A stretch of 64,000 nucleotides of DNA from the NCBI GenBank assembly GCA_044224605.1, contig JBGAKC010000027.1, forward strand, positions 4,636-68,635. The letters run 5' to 3'. The translations under genes were made by a program, and so were the position numbers. The stretch's first letter is position 1; each line of letters begins with the position of its first letter. Source of the stretch: UBA7672 sp044224605. Its GTDB lineage: Bacteria; Pseudomonadota; Alphaproteobacteria; Caulobacterales; Hyphomonadaceae. Below the pieces are notes generated by a model. The model was not told the origin of the DNA. It saw nothing but the letters and a program-made list of their open reading frames with translations, and searched no databases. Of the stretch, positions 9,766-18,247 are shown in pieces.

Positions 9766-11388
9766 CTAGAGCGCCCGGTAGGTCACGTTGCGGATACGCG
9801 CCTCGCCCTGCCCGGCGCAATAGATCGCGGGGCGCAGGCTCAGAAAATCCCACGCCGTGTTGTGGTTGTAGCCGGAGACCTCGATCCGCACGCCATAGCG
9901 CGTCCACGCACCTCCCGGCGTGCGCGTATACATCGTCACGATATGGCGATCGTTGACCACGCGGATTTCCATGCGTCGCCCAAAGTCTGCCGGAGCCGCC
10001 GCGTTCCTCTGCGTGGCCACGCGATGCATCACCAGCCCACGCGCATTGAAACCGAGCCCGCAGTAAAGCTTCGGCGAATAGAACAACAGCACGCCGGCTT
10101 CTGCGTCTTCATCAATCTCGATGTCGGCCGTGACTTCATAGGCGAGGTCGCCGCAGATGAAAGTCAGCGGGCGGCTGTCTGTTGGCGTCGCGCCTGACCC
10201 CTTGAGGCGCAGGAGGCCCGGCGACCAGATCCGCCGCGCAGGTTCGTTCGGCCCCGGCGCATGGAAAGCCCACTGGAGGCCGATACGGTCTGTCGTGAAA
10301 TCATCCGACAGCGCCATGCCATGCGATGCGCCGGCGATGCTGACCGGCTTGCCTATCGGCTTCGAAAGGTCACCACCCTTCGCCTCGAACCAACCATCCC
10401 CCGTCCAGTTCACCGGATCGAGCAAAGTCTGCCGCCCGAGCGTCCAGAAGCCGTTCTCGTAGCCGTGATAGACCATCCACCAGCTACCGCCCGGCCCCTC
10501 AACCAGCGTGGCATGTCCGCGCGACCACCACTTCTCGCGCGCCGACCATGTCCGCACGATCGGATTGTTCGGCGCATCCTTCCACGGCCCATGAATTGAC
10601 TTCGACCGCGCCGCGATCACCATGTGTCCGGTCGGCGGCCCAGCCGTACCGCCAACGGCGGTAATCAGATAGAACCACTCGCCGCGCCGCATGACTTTCG
10701 GTCCCTCGGGCGCGAAGCCCTCGACCACCCAGTCATCCGGATATTTCCACGGATCGTAGACGTGCGTGACTTCGCCAACGGTCCAAAGCCCGTCGTCGCT
10801 CAGCGCAATGCGATCGCCGCCGGAGAGGAAAAGATACCGCTTGCCGTCCTCGCCCACGGCATGACCGGGATCGATATGCCTCGGCAGGTTGAGATCGATG
10901 GGCTCGCTCCACGGCCCTTCGATGTGTTCGGCGTGGATGACGTAGATCGAGCGGCGGTCCGGAAAACGCGCGGGAATGTAGAGGTAATAGCGCCCCTGAT
11001 GCTTCACGAGCTCCGGCGCCCAAACCGAACCGATGTTCGTCCTCAGCGCGGCCGTGACCGGAGTCCAGTTCACGAGATCCGGCGACTTCCAGATGACGAG
11101 CCCCGGATAGGACTCGAAGGTCGAGAACGTCATGTACCAGACGTCGCCATCGCGAATGATGGTCGGGTCAGGATGGTCACCCGACAGGATCGGATTGAGG
11201 AATGTCCCCTCGCCCTTGTCGGCGCGCCGCTGGTTCTCGATCCCCCGCCGCCATCTGAGCTGCGTCCAGTCGAGCCCGGAGGACGAGATCTCGCCCTCCC
11301 TGCGCGGCCCCGGCAGGGCAGTTTCGCATCCCGCGAGCGCAAGGGCTGAAACACTCAGGAAAAGGGTTCTGCGAGTCAGCTTCATCAT
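9766..11388 (-). CDS. GH43-family glycosidase lipoprotein
   Basis: Predicted exported glycoside hydrolase of family 43, which cleaves arabinan, xylan or arabinoxylan side chains. A twin-arginine-like start (KLTRRTLF) leads to a lipobox LAGC, implying membrane anchoring. The three propeller carboxylates are recognisable: HPDPTII (general base Asp), IDPGHAVGEDG (modulating Asp) and APEGP (general acid Glu). The last 200 residues, starting around LSDDFTTDRIG, look like the beta-sandwich domain that follows many GH43 catalytic domains. The start at 11388 (or 11385) puts the signal at the N-terminus; an ATG at 11409 is also possible. The gene is divergent from the LacI regulator, with the palindrome at 11427-11440 between them. 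Its stop immediately follows that of the broken DUF885 gene on the other strand. Confidence 0.88.
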   Translation of the reverse strand: MMKLTRRTLFLSVSALALAGCETALPGPRREGEISSSGLDWTQLRWRRGIENQRRADKGEGTFLNPILSGDHPDPTIIRDGDVWYMTFSTFESYPGLVIWKSPDLVNWTPVTAALRTNIGSVWAPELVKHQGRYYLYIPARFPDRRSIYVIHAEHIEGPWSEPIDLNLPRHIDPGHAVGEDGKRYLFLSGGDRIALSDDGLWTVGEVTHVYDPWKYPDDWVVEGFAPEGPKVMRRGEWFYLITAVGGTAGPPTGHMVIAARSKSIHGPWKDAPNNPIVRTWSAREKWWSRGHATLVEGPGGSWWMVYHGYENGFWTLGRQTLLDPVNWTGDGWFEAKGGDLSKPIGKPVSIAGASHGMALSDDFTTDRIGLQWAFHAPGPNEPARRIWSPGLLRLKGSGATPTDSRPLTFICGDLAYEVTADIEIDEDAEAGVLLFYSPKLYCGLGFNARGLVMHRVATQRNAAAPADFGRRMEIRVVNDRHIVTMYTRTPGGAWTRYGVRIEVSGYNHNTAWDFLSLRPAIYCAGQGEARIRNVTYRAL

Positions 11389-11426
11389 GCAAGCTCGCTT
11401 TCCGCTCATCCAAACCTCGCCTCATA

Positions 11427-11440
11427 TGACACCGGTGTCA
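11427..11440. promoter_or_regulatory. LacI-type operator, copy 1
   Basis: TGACACCGGTGTCA is a perfect 14-bp palindrome with a central CG, typical of LacI-family operators. It lies between the divergent GH43 and LacI genes, about 40-50 bp upstream of the GH43 start. The same core recurs at 12643 and 16813. Assignment to the adjacent regulator is inference from proximity and recurrence. Confidence 0.75.
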
Positions 11441-11535
11441 AGACTTCGATCAATCACCCGAACAGCGGGACATTTCACGAGACAATATTGGCGTATTCGC
11501 TTGACTGACAATGTCTTGCGCGCGCATCAGGAGAC

Positions 11536-12606
11536 ATGACCCGCAAGCCACGCCGTGTGAAGGCCGAAGCGCCGAAGTTCGAAGGTCGCCGGCCCACGAT
11601 CAACGATGTGGCCCGGCTTGCGCGCGTCTCGAAGAAGACCGTCTCGCGCATCATCAACAAGTCGCCCTTCGTGAAGGAGAAGACGCGCGAGCGCGTCGAG
11701 GCGCTGATCAAGGAACTGGGATACACGCCCGATCCGATGGCGCGCGGCCTTGCCTCCAAGCGCTCCTTCCTCGTGGGCCTGATCTACGATCAGCCCAACC
11801 CGCAATACGTCATCGACATGCAGCAGGGCATTCTCGACGTGATCCGCGGCTCCGGCTTCGAGCTTCTCGTCCACCCCTGCCGCCGCCAGGCGCCGGATTT
11901 CCTGCTCAACGTGCGCAGTTTCGTCGAACGCCAAAAGCTCGCCGGCGTCGTGCTGCCGCCGTCCGTCTCGGAAGACGACGAGCTCGTGAAAGTGCTCAAG
12001 GAATTCGACTGTCCCTATGTGCGCATCGCCTCCGTGCCGCTGGATGACGCAGAACACTGCATCGTCACCCACGACGCCGAAGGCGCCGAACAGGCGGCGA
12101 TCCATCTCGCCGAACTCGGCCATACGCGCATCGCCCACGTTTCCGGCCCCGACACCTTCCGCTCCGCGCACGAGCGCCGCGCTGGCTTCGTGAAAGGCCT
12201 CAAGGCGCACAAGCTGAAGCTCGAGCGCGATCTCGACATCAAGGCGGCCTACACCTTCCAGTCCGGCGTCGAGGCTGGACGCAAGCTGATGGAGCTGGAC
12301 GCCCCGCCCACCGCCATCTTCTGCGGCAATGACGAGATGGCCGCCGGCGTCTGCCAGGCCGTGCGCGAAGCCGGCCGCGAGATCGGCAAGCACGTCTCCG
12401 TTGTCGGTTTCGACGACAGCCCGCTGGCCTCCCGCCTCTGGCCCGCTCTCACCACGGTGGTCCTGCCGATCCGTCTCATGGGCCGCATGGCCTCCACCCG
12501 TCTCCTGGGCGCCAGCTTGATTGGCGAGCCGCCGGCCGAGGAAACCGCCGGAGAGGTGCATCCCAAGCTGGTTGTCCGCGGCTCAAGCGGCCCCGCACGG
12601 GCCTAA
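11536..12606 (+). CDS. LacI-family transcriptional regulator
   Basis: Full-length LacI-family repressor (356 residues). The N-terminal helix-turn-helix TINDVARLARVSKKTVSRI begins near residue 21, followed by the hinge helix region PDPMARGLAS near 66. A periplasmic-binding-protein-like effector domain follows, with the family-typical CGNDEMA near 255 and VSVVGFDDSPLA near 283. It lies between the GH43 gene and kduI-kduD-kdgK, and a shared palindrome occurs on both sides of it. It therefore probably represses acidic-sugar degradation and is released by a pathway intermediate; the ligand is not shown by sequence. AGGAG lies 2 nt before the ATG, a tight spacing. Confidence 0.92.
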   Translation: MTRKPRRVKAEAPKFEGRRPTINDVARLARVSKKTVSRIINKSPFVKEKTRERVEALIKELGYTPDPMARGLASKRSFLVGLIYDQPNPQYVIDMQQGILDVIRGSGFELLVHPCRRQAPDFLLNVRSFVERQKLAGVVLPPSVSEDDELVKVLKEFDCPYVRIASVPLDDAEHCIVTHDAEGAEQAAIHLAELGHTRIAHVSGPDTFRSAHERRAGFVKGLKAHKLKLERDLDIKAAYTFQSGVEAGRKLMELDAPPTAIFCGNDEMAAGVCQAVREAGREIGKHVSVVGFDDSPLASRLWPALTTVVLPIRLMGRMASTRLLGASLIGEPPAEETAGEVHPKLVVRGSSGPARA

Positions 12607-12642
12607 TCCCGGGCTTGACCGGGAGGCCGTTTGGCGGGCTTA

Positions 12643-12656
12643 TGACACCGGTGTCC
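12643..12656. promoter_or_regulatory. LacI-type operator, copy 2
   Basis: TGACACCGGTGTCC matches copy 1 in 13 of 14 positions and sits in the 74-bp gap between the regulator stop and kduI, 25 bp before the kduI start. It is well placed to block transcription of kduI-kduD-kdgK. Confidence 0.75.
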
Positions 12657-12680
12657 AAAAATCGGCCGGCGGAGGCCCGA

Positions 12681-13529
12681 ATGTTCGAGAAAACCTACCA
12701 CGCAACCCATCCCGACATGATGGAGGATGCGTCCAACGACGATCTCCGTGCGCGCTATCTGATCGGCGGCCTGTTCAAGCCCGATGCGGTCTCGCTCAAT
12801 TACTCGCACAACGAGCGCATGGTGATCGGCGGCGTAGCCCCGGTGAAAGCGACGGTTGAACTGCCGGCGCAGACCGAACCCGCCTCGGCGAGGGGCAAGC
12901 CCTTCCTTGAGCGCCGAGAGCTTGGCGCGATCAATGTCGGCGAAGGCGCGGGCGCGATCATCGTCGATGGCGCAGCCCACACGATGAACCCGCGTGACGG
13001 TCTCTACATCCCGATGGGCTCGGCCAAGGTGGAATTCAAATCCGCCGATGCGGCAAAGCCTGCAAAATTCTATCTCGTCTCGACGCCGGCGCACGCACGC
13101 TACGAACTCGCCAAGATCTCGATCGACAAGGCTGTACCGCTTGAGCGCGGATCGCCGGAGCAATCGAACGAGCGCACAATCTACCAGATGGTCGTCCCCG
13201 CCACAGTCAAATCGTGCCAGCTGCTCCTCGGCATGACGATGCTGAAGAAAGGATCGGTGTGGAACACCATGCCGCCGCACCTGCATGACCGCCGCTCGGA
13301 AGTGTATTTCTACTTCGGCATGGGTCAGAACGACCGCGTCTTCCACTTCATGGGCGAGCCGGACAATTCACGATCCATCGTGATGGCGAACGACGAGGCG
13401 GTGATGTCGCCGCCCTGGTCGATCCACATGGGCGCGGGCACCGCCGCCTACACCTTCATCTGGGCGATGGGCGGGGAGAACCTCGACTATACCGACATGA
13501 ACCAGCTTGATATCTGCCAGCTGAAATGA
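12681..13529 (+). CDS. kduI: 5-dehydro-4-deoxy-D-glucuronate isomerase
   Basis: KduI converts 5-keto-4-deoxyuronate, the open-ring product of unsaturated galacturonate or glucuronate, to 2,5-diketo-3-deoxygluconate. The 282-residue cupin carries all four zinc ligands: H200 and H202 in PPHLHDR, E207, and H249 in SIHMGAG, each four positions from the E. coli numbering (196, 198, 203, 245). The ATG at 12681 is preceded by GGAGG at good spacing; an upstream in-frame ATG at 12615 would run through the operator. It overlaps kduD by 4 nt (ATGA), so the two are translationally coupled. Confidence 0.95.
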   Translation: MFEKTYHATHPDMMEDASNDDLRARYLIGGLFKPDAVSLNYSHNERMVIGGVAPVKATVELPAQTEPASARGKPFLERRELGAINVGEGAGAIIVDGAAHTMNPRDGLYIPMGSAKVEFKSADAAKPAKFYLVSTPAHARYELAKISIDKAVPLERGSPEQSNERTIYQMVVPATVKSCQLLLGMTMLKKGSVWNTMPPHLHDRRSEVYFYFGMGQNDRVFHFMGEPDNSRSIVMANDEAVMSPPWSIHMGAGTAAYTFIWAMGGENLDYTDMNQLDICQLK

Positions 13530-14284
13530 ACTCGCCCTTCGATCTTTCAGGCAAGGTCGCCATCGTCACCGGCGCCAACACCGGCATCGGGCAAGGCATC
13601 GCGATCGCGCTGGCGCAAGCAGGCGCGGACATCGCCGCTGTTGGCCGCACGGCGCCGACCGAGACCGAGGCGAAGGTAAAAGCAGCAGGCCGCCGCTTCC
13701 TTCACATCAGCGCCGATCTTGGCTCGACCAAGCCCATCTCTGGGGTCATCCCCGCCACACTCAAGGCCTTCGGCCGCGCCGACATCCTCATCAACAATGC
13801 CGGCACGATCCGCCGCGCCGACGCCGTCGACTTCACCGAGGAAGACTGGGACGCGGTGATGGACGTGAACCTCAAGTCCGTCTTCTTTCTCAGCCAGGCC
13901 TTCGCGAAGCACGCCCTCGCGAACAACCAGAAAGCCAAGATCATCCAGATCGCCTCGCTCCTGTCATTCCAGGGCGGCATCCGCGTACCGAGCTACACGG
14001 CGGCGAAATCCGGCCTCGCCGGCATCACCAAGCTGATGGCGAATGAGTGGGCGGCGAAAGGCATCAACGTCAATGCCATCGCGCCCGGCTACTTCGTCAC
14101 CAACAACACCGAGGCGCTTCGGAAAGACGAGACGCGCTCGCGCGACATTCTCGCGCGCATCCCGGCAGGCCGCTGGGGCGAACCCGGCGATATCGGCGGC
14201 GCAGCCGTCTTCCTCGCCTCCTCCGCTTCCGACTATGTCCACGGCACGATCATCCCCGTCGACGGCGGATGGCTGGCGCGATAG
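13526..14284 (+). CDS. kduD: 2-dehydro-3-deoxy-D-gluconate 5-dehydrogenase
   Basis: Short-chain dehydrogenase of 252 residues that reduces 2,5-diketo-3-deoxygluconate to 2-keto-3-deoxygluconate. The Rossmann motif TGANTGIGQG is near residue 15, NNAG near 90, and the catalytic set is S144, Y157 and K161. The sequence around INVNAIAPGYFVTNNTEAL is characteristic of KduD. It is coupled to kduI by a 4-nt overlap and followed 9 nt later by kdgK, so operon and pathway order agree. Confidence 0.94.
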   Translation: MNSPFDLSGKVAIVTGANTGIGQGIAIALAQAGADIAAVGRTAPTETEAKVKAAGRRFLHISADLGSTKPISGVIPATLKAFGRADILINNAGTIRRADAVDFTEEDWDAVMDVNLKSVFFLSQAFAKHALANNQKAKIIQIASLLSFQGGIRVPSYTAAKSGLAGITKLMANEWAAKGINVNAIAPGYFVTNNTEALRKDETRSRDILARIPAGRWGEPGDIGGAAVFLASSASDYVHGTIIPVDGGWLAR

Positions 14285-14293
14285 GCAAGGCAC

Positions 14294-15292
14294 ATGGGCA
14301 CGCGCCTCGTCTGCTTCGGTGAAATGCTGGTCCGCCTTACGGCGCCCGCCGGCGAACGCCTGCTGCAGACGCCGCAACTCTCCGCCCATGTCGGCGGCGC
14401 CGAAGCCAACGTCGCCATCGGCTTCTCGCGCCTCGGCGGCGAAGCAGCGATGGCGACTATCCTGCCGGGCAATCCGCTTGGCCTCGCTGCGCGTGACGAA
14501 CTGCGCCGCCACGGCGTCAGCATTGAGCATGTGACGTTCACGCCCGGCCGCATGGGCCTCTACTGGCTGACGCCCGGCGCCGTTCTGCGCGCGGCGGATA
14601 TTGTCTACGATCGCGCAGGATCAGCCTTCGCCAACGCTGCTTCAAACAGCATCGACTGGAATGCCGCGCTGAAAGGCGCTGGCTGGCTGCATGTCTCCGG
14701 CATCACGCCCGCCGTCAGCGCCAGTGCGGGCGAAGCAGCGCTCGCCGCTGTGAAAACCGCTGTCGCGAACGGCGTCAAGGTGTGCTTCGACGGCAATTAC
14801 CGCTCCAAACTCTGGGAAGCGCGCGGCGAAACCGGCCAGGCGATCCTGAAACAGTTGCTCGAGCACGCCGCGCTCGCCCTCATCGACGAACGTGACATCG
14901 CACTGATCCTCGACCGCGACGCCGGCGACAGGCAACAAGCAGCCAGGGCCGCCTTCAGCGCCTTCCCGCGCTTGCAGATGATCGCCGCCACCATCCGCAA
15001 GACGCATGGCGTCAACGACTACTCGCTCGGCGCCACACTGTTCACGCGCACCGGCGAGAGCCGGTGCGAGCCGATCGACCTCCCCGGCGTGGTTGACCGG
15101 ATCGGGGGCGGCGACGCCTTCGCCGCCGGCTTCCTGTACGGCCATCTCACTGGCATGAAGGAAGCCGAAACCCTCGCCTTCGCCCTGCATTCAGCCGCGG
15201 CGAAACACGGCCAGGTGGGCGACGCCAGCCACGCCTCCGCTGCAGACATCCGCGCCCTCATGAGGGGCGGCGGACTGGACGTCAAACGTTAG
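14294..15292 (+). CDS. kdgK: 2-keto-3-deoxygluconate kinase
   Basis: PfkB-family sugar kinase (332 residues) that phosphorylates 2-keto-3-deoxygluconate to KDPG, the last step before aldol cleavage. The N-terminal GGAEANVAIGFSRLG motif and the C-terminal anion-hole/base motif GGGDAFAAGF with D274 are present. It is the last gene of the kduI-kduD-kdgK operon. No KDPG aldolase (eda) gene is in this window, so the product must be cleaved by an enzyme encoded elsewhere. The family also contains fructokinases and ribokinases; the neighbourhood decides for KDG. Confidence 0.9.
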   Translation: MGTRLVCFGEMLVRLTAPAGERLLQTPQLSAHVGGAEANVAIGFSRLGGEAAMATILPGNPLGLAARDELRRHGVSIEHVTFTPGRMGLYWLTPGAVLRAADIVYDRAGSAFANAASNSIDWNAALKGAGWLHVSGITPAVSASAGEAALAAVKTAVANGVKVCFDGNYRSKLWEARGETGQAILKQLLEHAALALIDERDIALILDRDAGDRQQAARAAFSAFPRLQMIAATIRKTHGVNDYSLGATLFTRTGESRCEPIDLPGVVDRIGGGDAFAAGFLYGHLTGMKEAETLAFALHSAAAKHGQVGDASHASAADIRALMRGGGLDVKR

Positions 15293-15303
15293 CGAGCACG
15301 CCC

Positions 15304-16875
15304 TCAGTAAGTCCCCGGCTGGATATACGGCGCGTTCGCGAACAGCTCGCGTTCGGCCTTCCGCGGATCGTTCTCCACGCGGCTATCGACGTCGATCGTC
15401 ATCGTCGCGCGCTTGCTGAGCTCGTAACGCGGCCACGCGCCAAGACTGCCCCCCGATGGATCGCCGCTGCGCGCAAAGCGCAGCAGCGCATCACTCATCA
15501 TGGCCGACACCGCCCGCGCCTCAGCTCCATCCCCCGTTTCAGCTTCCGCCTTTGCCGTGTTCGCGAACACCAGCGGAATGTCGAGCGTGTGGTGTGCGCC
15601 ATAGCGGCCGCCATCGCGCGGACTGGCGAAATTGAGTTGATAGACCCAGGTGGGGCCCTGCTCTTTGGCTCTCGCCTCCGCCTCGATCACCTGAGCACGC
15701 CAGCTGCGCCCAGCCGTTGTCGCCTTGATGAACAGCTGCGGCGGCGTGATGTCCGGAAATAGCTCCCGATAGGTGCGGATCACGCTCGCAACCTCGATAT
15801 CCGTCACCATGTCGCGTTCCAGACGCGCCGGCAGCGTGTCCCATGTCAGCGCGAAGACGGACGCATCGCCCATGGCGATCAACGAGCCCGTCTCCTCGCG
15901 CGTGTTCCCCATCACCATCGGAATGGACGACGACAGCTTAGGCGCCTCGGGCCAGAACGGATGCGCCGGCAGCGACCCGCCATCCAGCACCGGACCCCAA
16001 TAGACGCGCGACCCGACGATCGATGGATCACGCGCCGCGAGCCCCGCCAGCAAACGCTGTGGATCAATCTCCGCCAGCTTGCCCGGCGAAAGATTGAGAT
16101 GATCCGCCACTGCCTGCGCCCGCGCGCTCGCGCCCTTCGGTCCCTGCGCCGTGACCTGCTGCCCGCTCATCGTCCAGGCGCGATGGAACAGCCCCCTCGC
16201 CGCCGGCATCGCCATCAGGCATGCGATCTTGCCGCCGCCGCCCGACTGCCCGAATAGCGTCACGCAATCCCTGTCGCCGCCGAACGCCGCGATGTTGTCG
16301 CGCACCCATTCCAGCGCGAGCACGAGATCAAGCAACCCCGCATTCCCGCTCGCGGCATAGCGCTTGTCGCGCACGAGATGCGACAGGAAAAGATGTCCGA
16401 ACACGTTGAGCCGGTGGTTCAGCGTCAGCACCACGCAATCGCCGCGCCGCGCCAGCTGCGCGCCATCGGTCACCGGCGCCGATCCCGATCCGCCCGAATA
16501 CCCGCCGCCATGAATGTAGACGAGCACAGGCTTCTTCGCCGAAGCATCCAGCGTCGGCGTCCACACATTGAGCACGAGACAGTCCTCACTCTGTGTCTCG
16601 CTGCCCGATCCCTGAAAGCACGCCGGCCCATAGGCAAGCGCATCGCGCGTCCCCTTCCACGCAGCCGACGCCTTCGGCGCCTCGAAGCGCGCAGGCCGCG
16701 TGTCCGCGCCGAAGGGAATGCCGAGAAACTCCGCGACCTCGCCTCGCGCCCTGCCCCGCAGCTTGCCGCTCCTGACCGAAACAGCCGGATCCCTGCGCAT
16801 CGGCGCTGCCATAGACACCGGTGTCAGGAACATTCCGATTCCGGCGAGGCCCAGCGAACGTCGTGTCAGTTTCAT
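15304..16875 (-). CDS. Type-B carboxylesterase, exported
   Basis: Alpha/beta-hydrolase of the carboxylesterase type-B (PnbA-like) family, 523 residues. The nucleophile elbow reads FGQSGGGGK with S211; most relatives have ESAGG, so Gln replaces Glu. The oxyanion-hole stretch YIHGGGYSGGSG is near residue 120, EDCLVLNVWTP near 97, and a late AHHTLDIPLVF His near 435 fits the triad. The start MKLTRRSLG followed by a hydrophobic run looks like a Tat signal and resembles that of the GH43 protein. In a uronate-polymer locus it may remove acetyl, methyl or feruloyl esters, but this is inference. The operator palindrome lies inside its signal-peptide coding region. Confidence 0.87.
   Translation of the reverse strand: MKLTRRSLGLAGIGMFLTPVSMAAPMRRDPAVSVRSGKLRGRARGEVAEFLGIPFGADTRPARFEAPKASAAWKGTRDALAYGPACFQGSGSETQSEDCLVLNVWTPTLDASAKKPVLVYIHGGGYSGGSGSAPVTDGAQLARRGDCVVLTLNHRLNVFGHLFLSHLVRDKRYAASGNAGLLDLVLALEWVRDNIAAFGGDRDCVTLFGQSGGGGKIACLMAMPAARGLFHRAWTMSGQQVTAQGPKGASARAQAVADHLNLSPGKLAEIDPQRLLAGLAARDPSIVGSRVYWGPVLDGGSLPAHPFWPEAPKLSSSIPMVMGNTREETGSLIAMGDASVFALTWDTLPARLERDMVTDIEVASVIRTYRELFPDITPPQLFIKATTAGRSWRAQVIEAEARAKEQGPTWVYQLNFASPRDGGRYGAHHTLDIPLVFANTAKAEAETGDGAEARAVSAMMSDALLRFARSGDPSGGSLGAWPRYELSKRATMTIDVDSRVENDPRKAERELFANAPYIQPGTY
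16813..16826. promoter_or_regulatory. LacI-type operator, copy 3, inside a coding region
   Basis: AGACACCGGTGTCA shares the 12-bp core GACACCGGTGTC and the trailing A with copy 1. On the minus strand it encodes Thr-Pro-Val-Ser in the signal peptide of the esterase, about 50-62 nt after the start codon. Such an intragenic site could act as a roadblock operator. It could also be a chance match, but a 12-bp perfect palindrome found only three times here, all in this locus, makes that less likely. Confidence 0.55.
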
Positions 16876-16944
16876 TGGAGATGTCCTGCCCCGGCCGCAC
16901 TGCCGGCGGCATGCCGCCAGACTACGCCACCCCATGCGATCCTG

Positions 16945-17955
16945 CTAGCCGACGGCTTCGCCCGCAGCATCAAACGCCATCAGCTTGCTGCGGTCGATGA
17001 AGGCGTTGAGCACGGCCCCCGGCGGCGGAATATTGGCCGCGAACTGTGGGGCCAACCATGTCTCGCCTGCAAACGTCACCCGCATAAACCTGCGCCCGCC
17101 CAGGCTTTCCTCGCCCGCCGCCCGCACCACGAAACGCAGGCAGGCGGCGCCTGCGCGCTCCAGCGTCGTGTCATCCGGCCGGAAGGCCAACGTGCACGCC
17201 CCCTCCGCCGGCATGGCCAGCCCCTCGGGCAGAGCAAACCGCGACCCGTCCGCCAGCACGCCTCGCCCCTCGTGCAACTTCATCGGCAACTTGTTCAGCA
17301 CCGGGAACGATGTCGCCAGAGCCGCCGTCAGATTGGCCGGATGCGCGAAAACGTCAGTCGCGTTGCCATGCTGGATCACTCTGCCATTGCTCAGCACCGC
17401 CACCTTGCCGCCCAGCCCCAGCGCCGCGTCCGCACTGTCCGTCACCAGCACCACGACAGCGCCGGTATCCGCCAGCATCGTTCGAAGATCCGCAACAAAC
17501 CTGTCGCGCACATCGCGCTCTAGCCCCGTGCCCAGGGCATCCAGCAGCATCACTTCCGGCCGCTCCGCCCGCGCCCGCGCAATCGCAAGCCGTAGACGCT
17601 GATCCAGATCAAGCTCGCTGACGCTGGCGTCCATTCGTCCCGCCAGCCGCACGCGCGCCGCCGCCTCGGCTCCGATCAGCTTTGAAACCCTTTGTCCCGA
17701 TCTCGGAAAGCCGTGCGCGCTCACCCGCACGATCAGACCCTTCTCCTTGCGCATCTGACCGATGTCCTTGCCGTCCAGCTTCACGAAGCCGGCCTGCGGC
17801 TTGTCCGCCCCCGCCAGCAGGCGCAGCAAGGCCTCGCGCCCCGCCCCGGAAAGCCCGAGCACCGCCGTAGGCGCCTCGCGCGTGAATGTCAGGCTGACAT
17901 GGATGAGCAGCGTCTCCCGGCCGGCGCTGCGGCTGACATCCCTCAGTTCCAGCAT
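16945..17955 (-). CDS. MalK-like ABC ATPase with degenerate catalytic motifs
   Basis: The 336-residue protein keeps the overall plan of sugar-importer ATPases (MalK/UgpC type): an N-terminal nucleotide-binding fold, a phrase like HGNATDVFAHPANL near residue 225 that ends such domains, and a C-terminal region resembling their TOBE-type domain. Every catalytic motif has changed. Walker A reads GLSGAGREA (Lys to Arg, Ser/Thr lost), the Q-loop Gln is absent, the LSGGQ signature reads LDLDQ, the Walker B Glu is Ala (LLDAL), and the H-loop His is Asp (VTDS). The frame is intact. No permease or binding protein is adjacent. It probably cannot hydrolyse ATP and may be regulatory, or it may be on the way to decay. 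Confidence 0.75.
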   Translation of the reverse strand: MLELRDVSRSAGRETLLIHVSLTFTREAPTAVLGLSGAGREALLRLLAGADKPQAGFVKLDGKDIGQMRKEKGLIVRVSAHGFPRSGQRVSKLIGAEAAARVRLAGRMDASVSELDLDQRLRLAIARARAERPEVMLLDALGTGLERDVRDRFVADLRTMLADTGAVVVLVTDSADAALGLGGKVAVLSNGRVIQHGNATDVFAHPANLTAALATSFPVLNKLPMKLHEGRGVLADGSRFALPEGLAMPAEGACTLAFRPDDTTLERAGAACLRFVVRAAGEESLGGRRFMRVTFAGETWLAPQFAANIPPPGAVLNAFIDRSKLMAFDAAGEAVG

Positions 17956-18247
17956 GGAGCCGTCCAGCCTGACCTGAGCACCAGCATGACAACGCCCGCA
18001 ACTTCCGTAGGGCCAACGCCTCCCCCGGCGACTGGCATTATCGCCCGGGGCGGGAGTCCGTCAAACGCGGCGTTCCGACACGCGAATTCCCCTTGTTTAA
18101 TGGCCCTCCAGGGACTTGCGACAGCTTGTTACCGGTCTGAATTTTCCGTGAGACAGAGACGGATTAGCCCCCTCTGTTCATTTATATTCGCGTATGAAAC
18201 GCCATTGGGGTTGCAGTCCCGGCCACCGGACGAACGGAAAGCGTGTG

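Noticed and set aside
11536..11540. Reading the GH43/kdu locus as xylose-specific
   Set aside because: The presence of kduI, kduD and kdgK points to uronates; no xylose isomerase, xylonate or xylulokinase genes are seen.
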